A stretch of DNA of 26,000 nt from Symbiodinium natans (GCA_905221605.1 CAJNDS010000002.1:527501-553500); one strand, 5' to 3'; shown: positions 1 through 8,027, counted from the first letter of the stretch. Program-made: numbers and translations. Notes: generated by a model from the sequence alone, not told the origin.

Positions 1-29
1 CCCCAAACCCTAAACCCGAAACCCTAAAC
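1..29 (-). repeat. CCCTAAA telomere-like array, start of window
   Basis: About four units with CCCCAAA and CCCGAAA variants. In minus-strand orientation it is the TTTAGGG block that begins the intron after the exon at 30-113. It is cut by the window edge. Confidence 0.85.
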
Positions 30-113
30 GTAAGCTCCTTTCAAAGACGCCTGCGCCCGCAGCGCGCGGGAGCGCTGCGCCGCAAGGACTTGCGAAGCGC
101 TGGAGCCGCGCGC
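30..113 (-). CDS. Candidate mini-exon, Ala/Arg/Gln-rich helix
   Basis: GC-rich island between converging telomere-like arrays. On the minus strand an acceptor CACGAG precedes 28 open codons, including ASQVLAAQRSRALRAQAS, and the exon ends in GCTTAC followed by GTTTAGGG, giving a GT donor. About 21 of 28 third positions are G or C. There is no Trp motif, so membership in the Sfi1-like series rests on architecture and composition. Other frames are also open, so the frame is not certain. Confidence 0.4.
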
Positions 114-121
114 CTCGTGTT

Positions 122-206
122 GGGGTTTAGGGTTTGGGGTTTAGGGTTTGGGGTTTAGGGTTTAGGGTTTGGGGTTTGGGGTTTAGGGTTGAGGGTTGAG
201 GGTTTA
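122..206 (+). repeat. TTTAGGG array with TTTGGGG variants
   Basis: About 12 units mixing TTTAGGG, TTTGGGG and TTGAGGG. It lies 9 bp beyond the acceptor of the exon at 30-113, so in the transcript it is the CCCTAAA end of the intron. Confidence 0.9.
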
Positions 207-236
207 CCCTAGAGGTCCATGTACCTAAAATAGGGA

Positions 237-286
237 ATACTTGGGCCTCAAGTCCTTCCCATGTAGGGACTTTCGGGCCCAAGTAT
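237..286. repeat. Short inverted-repeat element (family C)
   Basis: ATACTTGGGCC at 237-247 is the exact reverse complement of GGCCCAAGTAT at 276-286. Inner arms AAGTCC and GGACTT extend the hairpin. Related ends with GGGCCCAAGTA appear near 2650 and 22725, and a variant near 21115. Probably a tiny non-autonomous inverted-repeat element; no target duplication was identified. Confidence 0.55.
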
Positions 287-343
287 ATAATAAGGTGCAT
301 GCATGGACCCTTAAGCTCAGGCTTTAGGGTCTAGGGTCATATC

Positions 344-381
344 GGTTTAGGGTTTAGGGTTTAGGGTTTAGGGTTTAGGGG
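344..381 (+). repeat. TTTAGGG array
   Basis: Five near-perfect units inside non-coding sequence. Otherwise I see no gene between 114 and 462. Confidence 0.9.
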
Positions 382-462
382 GTCTACATAGGGTCTAGGA
401 CAAACCACTTCAGTCCTGAAGATTGCCGAGGATGCTATGGCCAAAGCCTTCTCAAGATGTCA

Positions 463-672
463 TCGAGATTGAGTTGAACACTTCTTTGTTCGTCCGAGAA
501 TCCCGACCAGGACCTTCACCGCTTTGGCGGACTTGGGCTTCTCCAGAACCTTGGCCACCGCCATAGGGTGCTGCGCCACTTGGTTGACCGCGCCTTCTTT
601 CGACTCCGTCGGGGAAAGACGCCCAGGAACTGGAATGAGGCCGGGGAATTCTGTCGCGGATCTCCTGCTCAT
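463..672 (-). CDS. Candidate exon(s), Lys/Ala/Val-rich, unknown protein
   Basis: A continuous minus-strand frame of about 70 codons. The middle part (about 520-596) has strong G/C third positions and reads AVNQVAQHPMAVAKVLEKPK. A plausible exon runs from an AG acceptor at about 597-598 to AAAGCG|GTGAAG at about 519-520. It carries no Trp motif and I do not recognise a domain. The outer parts have weaker codon bias and may be intron. An overlapping Trp-rich frame on the same strand is also open, so the frame is a judgement. Confidence 0.35.
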
Positions 673-690
673 TCGATGTGCGGCTACACT

Positions 691-966
691 TGAAACCCTA
701 AACTCTAAACCCTACAAACCCCAAACCCCAAACCCTCAGCCCTAGACCCTTTAGCCTATACCCCAACGTCTACACTTGCATCCTCAACCAAAGACCTCCT
801 CAAAAGCCTCCCCAGACCCCGGAAGTACCCTTTAAGATGCGACGGGGTACTTGAGGGAGACCCTCAGCCCAAAAACCCGGAACCACCTACTCCTGAACCC
901 TGAAAAAAAACTCTGAACCCTAAACCCTAAACCCTAAACCCTAAACCCTAAACCCTAAACCCTAAG
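691..966 (-). repeat. Two CCCTAAA arrays with degenerate spacer
   Basis: A degenerate block (691-750) and a regular block of about seven CCCTAAA units (914-966) flank C-rich sequence with no coding signal. Nothing recognisable from 966 to 1040 either. Confidence 0.8.
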
Positions 967-1040
967 CCCCATAAACTACACCCAAACGCCCCTACACCCT
1001 CCACCCTGACACCTAAACTCTGAAACCCTCTCTCTAGGCT

Positions 1041-1219
1041 GCCCAGTAACCTAGGCTTAAAAAAGGGGTGCCCCTTTTTTTGCTTAAAGGGGTTTAGAAG
1101 GGAACCTAAATTCCCCCAAAAGGGAATAAGGGTACTAACCCTAAACCCTAAACCCTAAACCCTAAACCCTAAACCCTAAACCCTAAACCCCCAAAAAGGG
1201 AATAAGGGTACTACTGGGC
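1041..1219 (+). mobile_element. MITE-like element, family A, split by a telomeric block
   Basis: Ends GCCCAGTA and TACTGGGC form a terminal inverted repeat. Near the left end is a palindrome of A-run, GGGGTGCCCC, T-run (about 1059-1081). The intact relative at 14282-14379 aligns along the whole length, except that this copy holds seven telomere-type units and a second copy of about 25 bp of its own sequence. It has no coding capacity. Confidence 0.7.
1138..1190 (-). repeat. CCCTAAA block inserted in a MITE, with duplicated flanks
   Basis: Seven regular units. The segment from CCCCCAAAAGGG to GGGTACTA occurs just before (about 1113-1137) and just after (about 1188-1213) the block, differing only by one A. 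The intact family copy near 14350 has it once. The block therefore looks inserted, with a staggered-break duplication. Confidence 0.75.
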
Positions 1220-1243
1220 TAGCTCTTCAGATCCTCCAACCAC

Positions 1244-1339
1244 CCCGGGGGCCTCGAGGTCTCCTTCCGTCTGCGCCCGCTCGCGGTCGTTCACGGCCCG
1301 GCGGATGAGAGCGCAGAGCTCGCACCAGCGGAAGAGGAC
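1244..1339 (-). CDS. Candidate Sfi1-like exon with FRW core
   Basis: Thirty-two minus-strand codons between a TTTTGAG acceptor and a CCCGGG|GTGGTT donor. Begins VLFRWCELCALIRRAVNDRE, with very strong G/C third positions. Hydrophobic, Phe and Trp spacing resembles the centrin-binding repeat, followed by a charged helix. It lies directly beside the family A element, which would be in the following intron. Confidence 0.5.
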
Positions 1340-1419
1340 CTCAAAAGGATGGGCCCTGAATTAAAGACCCTCTCTGAAGATGTTCCTGAACATGACCCGC
1401 CTAAACCCAAGATGGAAAA

Positions 1420-1423
<4 letters not shown>

Positions 1424-1460
<37 letters not shown>

Positions 1461-1501
1461 ATGTATATATATACCCATATATATATATATATATATATAT
1501 A
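1424..1501. repeat. AT microsatellite
   Basis: About 78 bp of almost pure TA dinucleotides with a few TG and CCC interruptions. Frames through it give only Tyr-Ile runs and are not genes. Confidence 0.9.
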
Positions 1502-1700
1502 ATTGCTACCCTTCAAAAATTTTATGGGGCCGCAAGACACAAGTTTCAGAAGCAAAATGCACATAAAAACACTAGTGTTTTCATAGAGGATACTATACTA
1601 GAGCTTTTTGCATTCCAGTGCAGTTTTGACTGCATTTTTCCGAGGAAAAAGCAGAAAATCAGACAAAGACGAAGACAAGAAAACCATAGGTGTGGATCAT

Positions 1701-1792
1701 GGGGGGGGGGGGGCTGACCATATAATATATATATATATGTATATGTATATGTATATATATATATATATACATGTATATATATATATATATGT
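1701..1792. repeat. Poly-G run and second AT microsatellite
   Basis: Thirteen G at 1701-1713, then TA/TG dinucleotides at 1720-1792. With the block at 1424-1501 these bracket about 200 bp of AT-rich sequence without visible coding content. Confidence 0.85.
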
Positions 1793-1920
1793 ACAGTCCC
1801 AAAGGCCTACCTAGCCTTTCAACGACATGTTGAAGCCCGAAGCTTTGGGAAAAACGGTTTGAGTTTGAGGTTTATCGGACTCCCGAGTTACGGTTTCGAA
1901 GGGGCAGGCTTTGGAACCAG

Positions 1921-1968
1921 AAACCCTATAAACCCTAACCCCTAAACCTTAAACCCTAAACCCTAAAC
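1921..1968 (-). repeat. CCCTAAA array at an exon end
   Basis: Six units abutting the exon at 1969. On the minus strand the first unit reads GTTTAGGG and supplies the GT donor. Confidence 0.85.
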
Positions 1969-2051
1969 CCGGCCTGCCCCAAGAGCAGCGCCGTGGCTGC
2001 GGCAGTGAGCGCGGCAGCCGCTCGCACAGCAGCTTTGCGGCCACAGGTGAT
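1969..2051 (-). CDS. Candidate mini-exon, Ala-rich helix
   Basis: GC-rich island between converging arrays. Minus-strand reading after GAGGAAG contains AAVRAAAALTAAATALLLGQ and ends GGCCGG|GTTTAGGG. A shorter version could start at an alternative AG near 2033. The plus strand is also open and Ala-rich, so strand is chosen by agreement with the neighbours. Confidence 0.35.
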
Positions 2052-2060
2052 CTTCCTCGG

Positions 2061-2165
2061 TTTTGGGGTTTTGGGTTTTAGGGTTTAGGGTTTGGGGTTT
2101 AGGGTTTGGGGTTTAGGGTTTAGGGTTTGGGGTTTAGGGTTTAGGCTTTAGGGTTAGGGTTTGCG
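2061..2165 (+). repeat. TTTAGGG array, mixed variants
   Basis: About 14 units alternating TTTAGGG and TTTGGGG, starting about 10 bp from the candidate acceptor. Degenerate copies continue to about 2250. Confidence 0.9.
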
Positions 2166-2258
2166 GGTTAAAGGGTTTAGGATTGAAGGTTTGGGGAGGG
2201 CCTAAAGGTCAAGGTTTAGGCTGAAGGGCTTTGGGAGTTTGGTTCCAAAGCCGACACC

Positions 2259-2514
2259 CTAAACCCTAAAACCTAAACCCTAAACCCTCAAGACAGAATA
2301 GATAGAACTTGTATGTGGTATCATTCTGAATCTCCCAAGGCATTGTCTAAACAGCTGACAAGCCGATCTGCTGACCACAGAAGACGCAACAAACAAGAAC
2401 CCAGGACACAGGAGTGCGACGCCTTGAGTCTGACCCCAGAAGACAAAACAAGAACCCTAAACCCTAAACCCTAAACCCTCAACCCTAAACCCTAAACCCT
2501 AAACCCTAAACCCC
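2259..2514 (-). repeat. Two CCCTAAA arrays around an unassigned 160-bp segment
   Basis: Arrays at 2259-2292 and 2453-2514. The segment between them is unremarkable mixed sequence with no frame showing codon bias. Confidence 0.75.
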
Positions 2515-2596
2515 ATAAAAACCCGATAACAACCCCATGAAACCCAAGGGCCCATATCTCAGAACCCTTTTAATATGAAGAAGGAAAGGGACCAGG

Positions 2597-2690
2597 CTTA
2601 GGGTTTAGGGTTTAGGGCTTAGGGCTTAGGGTTTAGGGTTTAGGGTCAGATTAAGGGCCCAAGTAACTACCCTTTTACTTAGGGAACCGA
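2597..2690 (+). repeat. TTTAGGG array plus family C element end
   Basis: About seven units (2597-2646) followed by ATTAAGGGCCCAAGTAAC, shared with the element at 21012-21131 and with 22720-22740. Confidence 0.7.
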
Positions 2691-2748
2691 CAGAGCTCTC
2701 ACGCACTACTGCTTCTCCCTCAGGGTCGTATTCGGTCCTGGTCGGCAA

Positions 2749-2792
2749 GAACCCTAAACCCCAAACCCTAACCCTAAACCCCAAACCCTAAA
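2749..2792 (-). repeat. CCCTAAA array with CCCCAAA variants
   Basis: Six units, some missing one A. No gene seen from 2691 to 2930. Confidence 0.85.
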
Positions 2793-2931
2793 TTTAGGGC
2801 TTCGGACTGCACATCAGGAACGAACATACCTTGTAGGGGTTGGGGCTTCGTGCTGTGAAAAGCAACAAGAAGTAACTACCTTAAGGGTTTAGGGTTTAGG
2901 GTTGATGAGCTATCTTGAAGAGCATGGCTAC

Positions 2932-3003
2932 CACATAGTGGAGCTCAAAAGCGTGTCCAAGCGACGCCCAAGCGAGGAGTGCCGATTGGAGCAGCGCGGG
3001 GCA
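2932..3003 (-). CDS. Candidate Sfi1-like exon, exact LLx3Lx2W core
   Basis: Twenty-four minus-strand codons including ALLQSALLAWASLGHAFE. Leu-Leu, Leu and Trp spacing matches the Sfi1 repeat consensus exactly. Acceptor GGGCAG, or GGCAG seven bases earlier; donor TATGTG|GTAGCC. Unlike most exons here its 3' end does not abut a telomere unit, although arrays lie on both sides (2884-2904 and 3024-3092). Confidence 0.55.
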
Positions 3004-3023
3004 CTGCCCGCTGCCTCCCAAAG

Positions 3024-3092
3024 GTTAGGGCTTAAGACTTAGGGTTTCGGGTTTAAGGTTTAGGTTTTAGGGTTTAGGGTTTATAGGGACGG
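3024..3092 (+). repeat. Degenerate TTTAGGG array
   Basis: Mixed GTTAGGG, CTTAGGG and TTTAGGG units ending in three regular copies. Confidence 0.8.
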
Positions 3093-3746
3093 TCAAGGCA
3101 AGCAGTGTAGTAAGCTAAAGGCTATACTGCAAACGCCGAAAATCTAACCCCTACTCTACTCAAAATCCATGCAGACCCAGAACCCTAGCCAAAACTGTCG
3201 CTGGTGTGGCCTCCTATACTCCCGAAGAAAAAGCAGCTAGAGATTTTAGGCCTCAGCGAAACCAAGCTTATAGGCACCACCTGTGAGAGCCTTCCGGTCT
3301 TGGGTGGGCAATGTTAGGTCTGGGTGCTTCGCTTGGGTTAGGGGTGACTAACCAAGGTGTATATGTATACATATATATGTATATATGGGAAATCAGATTA
3401 AAGGTCCCTTCTAGGGGTCCCTCCTTTTACCCATTAAACAAACGCCTAAACACTTCTACATCCTAAACGATCTCTCCCTCTGGTCTTTGGGTTTAAGACT
3501 TTGGGTACCTAAATAGAAGGCCACGTGCTCTAGCGGGTGTCCACAACGCAACATAGGGAGCCTGCTGTTAAAACCCCCAAAGAAGCCCGAGCATTTGGTA
3601 GTCTGGGGATTAATATTGAAAGGGAAATCGGGAATCAGGTACCTTATGCCGGATTGCCCATTACCAGATTAACTGAGAACCGGTACGCACTTGTACTTGC
3701 AAGGCCCTCTTTTGTTTGCTTGTTTGCATGGAAAGGGGGGGGGACA
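3093..3746. other. Intron-like stretch without a recognised gene
   Basis: Contains a TA/TG microsatellite (3357-3387) and mixed sequence. A 71-codon plus frame at 3537-3752 lacks G/C third-position bias and ends in a poly-G run, so I do not call it a gene. Confidence 0.6.
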
Positions 3747-3803
3747 CCCTAAACCCTAAACCCTAAACCCTGAACCCTGAACCCTAAACCCTAAACCCTA
3801 AAC
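3747..3803 (-). repeat. CCCTAAA array at an exon end
   Basis: Eight units including two CCCTGAA variants, abutting the exon at 3804. Confidence 0.9.
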
Positions 3804-3873
3804 CGGAAGAGCCTCGTCGGTCTATCAGCCGCAGGCTCCGATCTCGGAAATCGGCTACGCGCGTTTTGCGGTC
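3804..3873 (-). CDS. Candidate mini-exon, charged helix
   Basis: Minus-strand reading after CCAGACAG gives DRKTRVADFRDRSLRLIDRR and ends TTCCG|GTTTAGGG. Highly charged and probably helical, with no Trp. Other frames are also open. Short arms GGAAGAGC and GCTCTTC lie near the two borders of the island. Confidence 0.4.
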
Positions 3874-3906
3874 CTGTCTGGCATGTCTGCTCTTCGGTTT
3901 TTTTGT

Positions 3907-3975
3907 TTTAGGGTTTAGGGTTTAGGGTTTAGGGTTTAGGGTTTAGGGTTTAGGGTTTAGGGTTTAGGGTTTAGG
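3907..3975 (+). repeat. TTTAGGG array, nearly perfect
   Basis: About ten regular units. In the transcript it is the CCCTAAA end of the intron before the exon at 3804-3873. Confidence 0.95.
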
Positions 3976-5270
3976 GGTCGGGGTAAATGCGATAGGTTTG
4001 GAGGTCTTAAGCTTACAGGCTTTAGGGCGGATGCTGGCCAACGTGCACACAAAAACGCCCATGTAATCCCTTCCCCCGACTATAAAAGGCCCCCCCCCCC
4101 CCCCCGCAGTATAAAGACCCCCCAAAACCCCCAAAGGGGTTTTAGTAATAGGGCGGGTTCTTCGAACAAAACAACCAGTCGTTCTAGCTTGCCGGCTCAG
4201 CCATAGAGCAGGTTTCAAGCTTTAGGCCTAAATGAGTTTCAGGCTTCCCCGCCCCCTAATTCTATAGAGATATTAAAAGGGACGACTGCCGGACCGGGTT
4301 TTGGGGCCAGAGGGATTTTTATATTAGGGTGGTATTAATATTAGGGGGAACGGATTACTCGACTACCGTTTGTTGGAAAGAGTGTCTCGAGCCCCCTAAA
4401 CCTGTCTCCGCAACTAAACAAGGCTCGTAATTCCAGGGTTTATATGGCCAGGGTTTAGGGTGTAGGGTGTAGGGTTTAGGGTTTAGGGTTTAGTAGGGCC
4501 AATGGGGCTTCTAGGGCTTGTAGGGCTTTAGATGTTTGTAGGGCTTACAGGGGTAAGAGGAGGCTCCGCGCTCAAGATGCAACAACTAGATCGAGGAGTA
4601 ACCTAGGAATAAAGGGTATCCTTCTTGGCTTAAGGGGATTATTATTTTGAGGGCACCCCAGCCCTAAACAAAGGAAGTAAGGGCCTAGTCTGGGTCCCCG
4701 ACAATCAAGGGTCTGAGGGGTTCCACTTTTCACGGAGCGGCCGAAACAAACATTAATGGATTCGGGAAGTTGACTCGCACTGGGAGATGGTAAGGGAAGC
4801 GGGTATAGGGTTTAGGGTTTAGGGTTTAGGGCTATCCTGTTGACGAGTACACTGCAACTGCATGCTCGAAGGGACAATTGTGGCTCAGAGGCAAAATCGC
4901 GGACGTCTGCGCAGTCAGAGTCGTGCCCCTAAACCTACTTGCAGGTTCAAGGGTACTTATTCACCAATTTCATTAGAGCTGTACCTGTGACCCACGTCTA
5001 TAAGCCCCTTGGGTGCCCTAACATGGTTATACTTGGGTTGTAAGTACAGTTCTGATTGGGTTCAGAAGTACCATGAACCTCGAGGTAGATCCTCAGCGCC
5101 ATGAGCCTCAATCGTCTCAAGCCTAAACACCCCCATGTTGCTGTACCCTTTTGACGAAGCCTCATACGTGCTCCTACTCCCTGAACCACTTAAATCTGAT
5201 AAAGTCCTAGAGCCAAAGCCCTGAAGCCTGTCCCGAAGCCCTCTAGCGCCTAAACTCTGCAGCCCTAAAG
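3976..5270. other. Long gap: telomere-like fragments, poly-C, one MITE relic
   Basis: No coding signal I trust. Contains a poly-C run (4090-4105), small TTTAGGG arrays (about 4452-4493 and 4804-4830), the family A relic at 4594-4700, and unassigned sequence at 4840-5270 with no codon bias. Confidence 0.6.
4594..4700 (+). mobile_element. Diverged MITE-like element, family A
   Basis: AGTAACCTAGG is followed by a run resembling the A-run, GGG and CTTAAGGGG core of the copies at 1041 and 14282, and the segment ends near GTAAGGGCCTAGTCTGGG. Similarity is partial and judged by eye. Confidence 0.4.
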
Positions 5271-5327
5271 TTTAGGGTTTAGGGTTTAGGGTTTAGGGTT
5301 TAGGGTTTAGGGTTTAGGGTTTAGGGT
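5271..5327 (+). repeat. TTTAGGG array
   Basis: Eight perfect units, followed by degenerate copies to about 5375. Confidence 0.95.
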
Positions 5328-5492
5328 CCAAATTATAGCTTTAGGGTTTAGGTTTCGAGGCGGTATAGGGTTGAGCGTCTGGGGCTACAGTCCCAAAGCC
5401 TCAGCCCCGAAGCCGTGACCCAGACCCTGGGAGGATTCAAAAAGTAGCACCCCCAAATAGTACCCTATACTACCATTGGGTCCTTCTTAGGA

Positions 5493-5537
5493 ACCCCTAA
5501 ACCCTAAACCCTAAACACTGAACCCTAAATCCTAAAC
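5493..5537 (-). repeat. CCCTAAA array at an exon end
   Basis: Six units with CACTGAA and CCTAAAT variants, abutting the exon at 5538. Confidence 0.85.
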
Positions 5538-5612
5538 CCTCAGCGCCTGGATCAGCCGCCACTTCTGCACGGAGGAGGTGGCTCTGTGCCACTCCGAAAA
5601 CACCGCCGCGGC
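5538..5612 (-). CDS. Candidate Sfi1-like exon, AAAVFSEWHR core
   Basis: Twenty-five minus-strand codons: AAAVFSEWHRATSSVQKWRL and five more. Acceptor GAAGTCAG, donor CTGAGG|GTTTAGG. About 20 of the first 22 third positions are G or C. Its start is strikingly like the exon at 8823-8912 (AAAIFTLWHR), supporting a shared repeat unit and fixing the frame. Confidence 0.6.
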
Positions 5613-5623
5613 CTGACTTCCGA

Positions 5624-5690
5624 CCTAAACCCTGGTCCACCCTTGTGGGGTGGACAGGGTTTAGGGTTTAGGGTTTAGGGTTTAGGGTTT
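5624..5690. repeat. Compact CCCTAAA/TTTAGGG hairpin and array
   Basis: Stem 5624-5641 (CCTAAACCCTGGTCCACC) pairs with 5649-5665 with one bulge and a 7-base loop, so a telomere-type unit is inside a perfect small palindrome. The right arm runs into a regular TTTAGGG array to 5690. It sits about 10 bp upstream of the acceptor of the exon at 5538-5612. Confidence 0.75.
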
Positions 5691-5836
5691 TGGGTCTAAG
5701 GTCTAGGGTTTAGGGTCTTGCCCGGGCCCCACCCCCTATTGGCAGTATCGGTGTGGACATAGGAACTCACATACATGAGGGAGGAGGCCCTCGGGAGATC
5801 CCAAGAACCCTCGTGTAGGGCTTAAGGTTTAGAGTT

Positions 5837-5945
5837 TAGGGTTTCTAGGGTTTCTATAGGGTTTCTATAGGGTTTCTATAGGGTTTCTGTAGGGTTTCTA
5901 TAGGGTTTCTATGGGTTTCTAGGGTTTCTGGGGGTTTCTCGGGTT
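5837..5945 (+). repeat. Tandem 11-mer derived from the telomere unit
   Basis: About nine copies of AGGGTTTCTAT with decay at the right end. It looks like TTTAGGG expanded by an inserted CTAT and then amplified as a new unit. Confidence 0.85.
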
Positions 5946-5971
5946 TCTAGGGTTCCCCAAAAACCCTGAAC

Positions 5972-6102
5972 CCCATCTTCGAAGCCCAGGTGGCCGTCGC
6001 ACTGGCCGCGTCGGCCGTCCGCCGCCGCGCCGCGCGCCGCGCGGCTGCCGTGGCGCGGCGCCGGCTTCGCCAGGCCTCGAAGACCTGGCGGGCTTTTTGA
6101 TG
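5972..6102 (-). CDS. Candidate Sfi1-like exon, Arg/Ala-rich
   Basis: Longest Trp-motif exon, 43 codons. Acceptor CCTCCACAG is followed by HQKARQVFEAWRSRRR, an Arg/Ala-rich helix and a second Trp near the end (ATATWASKM); donor ATGGG|GTTCAGGG, a variant telomere unit. VFEAWR matches the Phe-x2-Trp-Arg core. The plus strand is also open over much of it; the acceptor and motif favour minus. Confidence 0.55.
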
Positions 6103-6116
6103 CTGTGGAGGTCTAT

Positions 6117-6212
6117 AGGGTTTAGGGTTTAGGGTTTAGGGTTTGGGGTTTAGGGTTTGGGATTTGGGGTTTGGGGTTTGGGGTTTCGGTTTAGGGTTTA
6201 GGGTTTTAGGCC
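6117..6212 (+). repeat. TTTAGGG array with TTTGGGG variants
   Basis: About 13 units, starting 15 bp from the acceptor of the exon at 5972-6102. Confidence 0.9.
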
Positions 6213-6740
6213 TCGAAGACCTTGCGGGTGCTTCTAGGGCTTACCGGGGTCCATGGGGCTTTTTTAGGGTTTATGGGTTCTTGTCTACAGGGTTCATGGG
6301 TGTTTTTGGGTTTATGGGGTTTACAGGGTTTGTAGGATTCTTTACACGGTTTATGGGGTTCATAGGGTCTAGGGGGTTTGTAAGGCTTTTTACAGGATTT
6401 ATAGGGCCTGTTTTAGGGTTTATGGGGCTTATGGGGTGTTAGAGGGTGTATAATGGGTCTTTTTGATGTTGCGGGGTTGTGGTTTAGGGTTTGGGGTTTG
6501 AAGACCTCGGGCTTTGACTGGTGGCTTCAGGTGTCTTAAGGCGGTATCAAGGTGGAAAACTAGGTTGTTGAGGGTAGTAAGGGAGAGGACTGCTCAGGGT
6601 TTATGGTGGATGTTTTCTCTACGTGGGATCCTGACACGCTGGGAGAGTTTGTGGGGGCGTAGGGAGTGTGAGGTCGATTGTTTTCTCCTTGGAGACGTAC
6701 ATGAACCCCCAAAAGGGCTTACGACCCATATGCCTTAATA
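6213..6740 (+). other. Degenerate GT-rich telomere-derived sequence
   Basis: Decayed units such as TTCATGGGG and TTTATAGGG continue to about 6500. Plus frames here are rich in Phe, Gly, Leu and Trp because of composition. The frame at 6514-6738 contains SRWKTRLL and LTRWESLW but has no third-position G/C preference, so it is not called. Confidence 0.55.
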
Positions 6741-6748
6741 GGGATTAG

Positions 6749-6790
6749 GTTTAGGGTTTAGGGTTTAGGGTTTAGGGTTTAGGGTTTAGG
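6749..6790 (+). repeat. Six-unit TTTAGGG block inserted in a dispersed repeat
   Basis: Exactly 42 bp separates AATAGGGATTAG from AGTAGCATAGGGTATATGAC. At 12890-12926 the same flanks occur without the block (AATAGGGATTAG joined to AGTGGCATTAGGGTATACGA). No target duplication is evident. Confidence 0.65.
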
Positions 6791-7479
6791 AGTAGCATAG
6801 GGTATATGACCCCAATGTTAGGGTTCGTTTAGTCCCCAACGTTCCTGGGAGCAGCACGGCAATGAAATGGAGTCATCACGAGATGGCGCAAGACCCGTGG
6901 CAAAATGGTGCTCAGCAGTTCCGACATGGGGTCCTAAACCCTAAACCCGAAAGCCGTCGAGTTTAGGGTTTAGGGTTTAGGGTTTAGGGTTTAGGGTGTA
7001 GGGTTTAGGGACTAGAGGTTCCAACAAGGCTCACAGGTGTATGATTTACATGAGTTTATGGAGCGTTCTCGGTGCGAGAGCAGAAGACGTTCTGAACGGA
7101 TTTTGTTAGGTAACCTACCAAGAGTAATTTGGGGTGCTCAAAAGGTAACCCTAAACCCCCCAAAAACCACAAACCCGAACACCCTACACCCCTAATTCCC
7201 CAAAATCCCTAGAAAATCATCCCGAACACCATACACCCCTAAATCCCTAACATCCCTGAGCCCTAAGACCCTAAAAGCCCCCTAAACCCGAAAAATCCAG
7301 AAACCTTGAAGCCCTAAAATCCCCTAAAAAATCCCTCAACCCTAACATTCCTTTAATCTGAAATCCCCTAAAATCCCTAAACCCTAGCATTCCTTAAACC
7401 TGAAAAAGACCTAAAATCCCTAAACCCTAACATCCTTAAATCTGAAAAAGACCTAAAACCCCCAAAACCCAAAACTCAC
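6791..7479. other. Gap with one weak exon candidate and a long degenerate C-rich array
   Basis: A minus frame at about 6840-6935 reads SELLSTILPRVLRHLV, resembling the motif but with Val for Trp, so it is left as a weak candidate. A regular TTTAGGG array lies at 6961-7007. From 7146 to 7479 the sequence is a decayed CCCTAAA array with forms such as CCCTAAAAT and CCTTAAA. Confidence 0.6.
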
Positions 7480-7536
7480 CCGAATTTCCCGGGGCCTCGC
7501 GAGCTGCCCCGAGTCGGCTCCCGGCCGCTATCAGCG
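7480..7536 (-). CDS. Candidate mini-exon, canonical GTGAGT donor
   Basis: 57 nt from acceptor GCCTCCTCTCAG to AATTCGG|GTGAGT, the best classical splice signals in the window. Starting after two bases it reads LIAAGSRLGAAREAPGNS with one base over, so it begins and ends in phase 1 like the exons at 16056, 18376 and 20852. No Trp motif. Confidence 0.5.
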
Positions 7537-7557
7537 CTGAGAGGAGGCGCCTCGGGG

Positions 7558-7608
7558 GCTTAGGGTTTAGGGTTTAGGGTTTAGGGTTTAGGGTTTAGGG
7601 TTTAGGGT
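7558..7608 (+). repeat. TTTAGGG array
   Basis: Seven perfect units beginning about 20 bp upstream of the acceptor of the exon at 7480-7536. Confidence 0.95.
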
Positions 7609-7951
7609 TAGCCTAAACCCTATAAAGCCTGCACCCTGAACCCTGAACCCTAAAGGCCCTAAACCCTATAAGCCCTAGAAACCCTAACCCTAAACCCCTA
7701 AACTCCTAACCCCTCAACCCTGAAAGACGTAAGAATTCCGGGGCTTCGGGTTCAAGGCTTCGGGCAGTTTACTCGAACCGTCGACGCCGGGTCCGAGCAT
7801 GGCCTGCATGGGGACTTAACGCGTAGGAACTGAGGCGGGGGAAATTAGGGTTTAGGGCGTTTAGGGTTTAGGGTTTGGGGTTTAGGGTTTAGGGTTTAGG
7901 GCTTAGGGCGTCTGAGTCTGAAACTTCAACAACTCTTGCACAGCCCTACAC
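7609..7951. other. Gap with degenerate C array and TTTAGGG array
   Basis: Decayed CCCTAAA units (7612-7730) and a TTTAGGG array (7849-7905). A possible micro-exon near 7776-7800 on the minus strand (ATGCAG, then AMLGPGVD, then GT) is too short to call. Confidence 0.6.
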
Positions 7952-8008
7952 CCCCAGCTGCTGCTGTGAGAGCCACCCGCGCCGGTAGAGCCGGGCGGCC
8001 AGCGATGC
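7952..8008 (-). CDS. Candidate Sfi1-like exon with RLYRRGW core
   Basis: Nineteen whole codons, ASLAARLYRRGWLSQQQLG, between GCACTTGCAG and CTGGGG|GTGTAG. Leu, Leu and Trp positions resemble the repeat core, with one extra residue before Trp. Third positions are mostly G or C. Confidence 0.5.
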
Positions 8009-8027
8009 CTGCAAGTGCGCCCTACTA

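Noticed and set aside
1349-1814. Open frames of 67-122 codons across AT microsatellites
   Set aside because: They encode Tyr-Ile runs caused by TA repeats and exist on both strands.
6514-6738. Plus-strand Trp-rich frame resembling Sfi1 repeats
   Set aside because: Trp codons follow from G/T-rich decayed telomere sequence; no third-position G/C bias and no splice signals.
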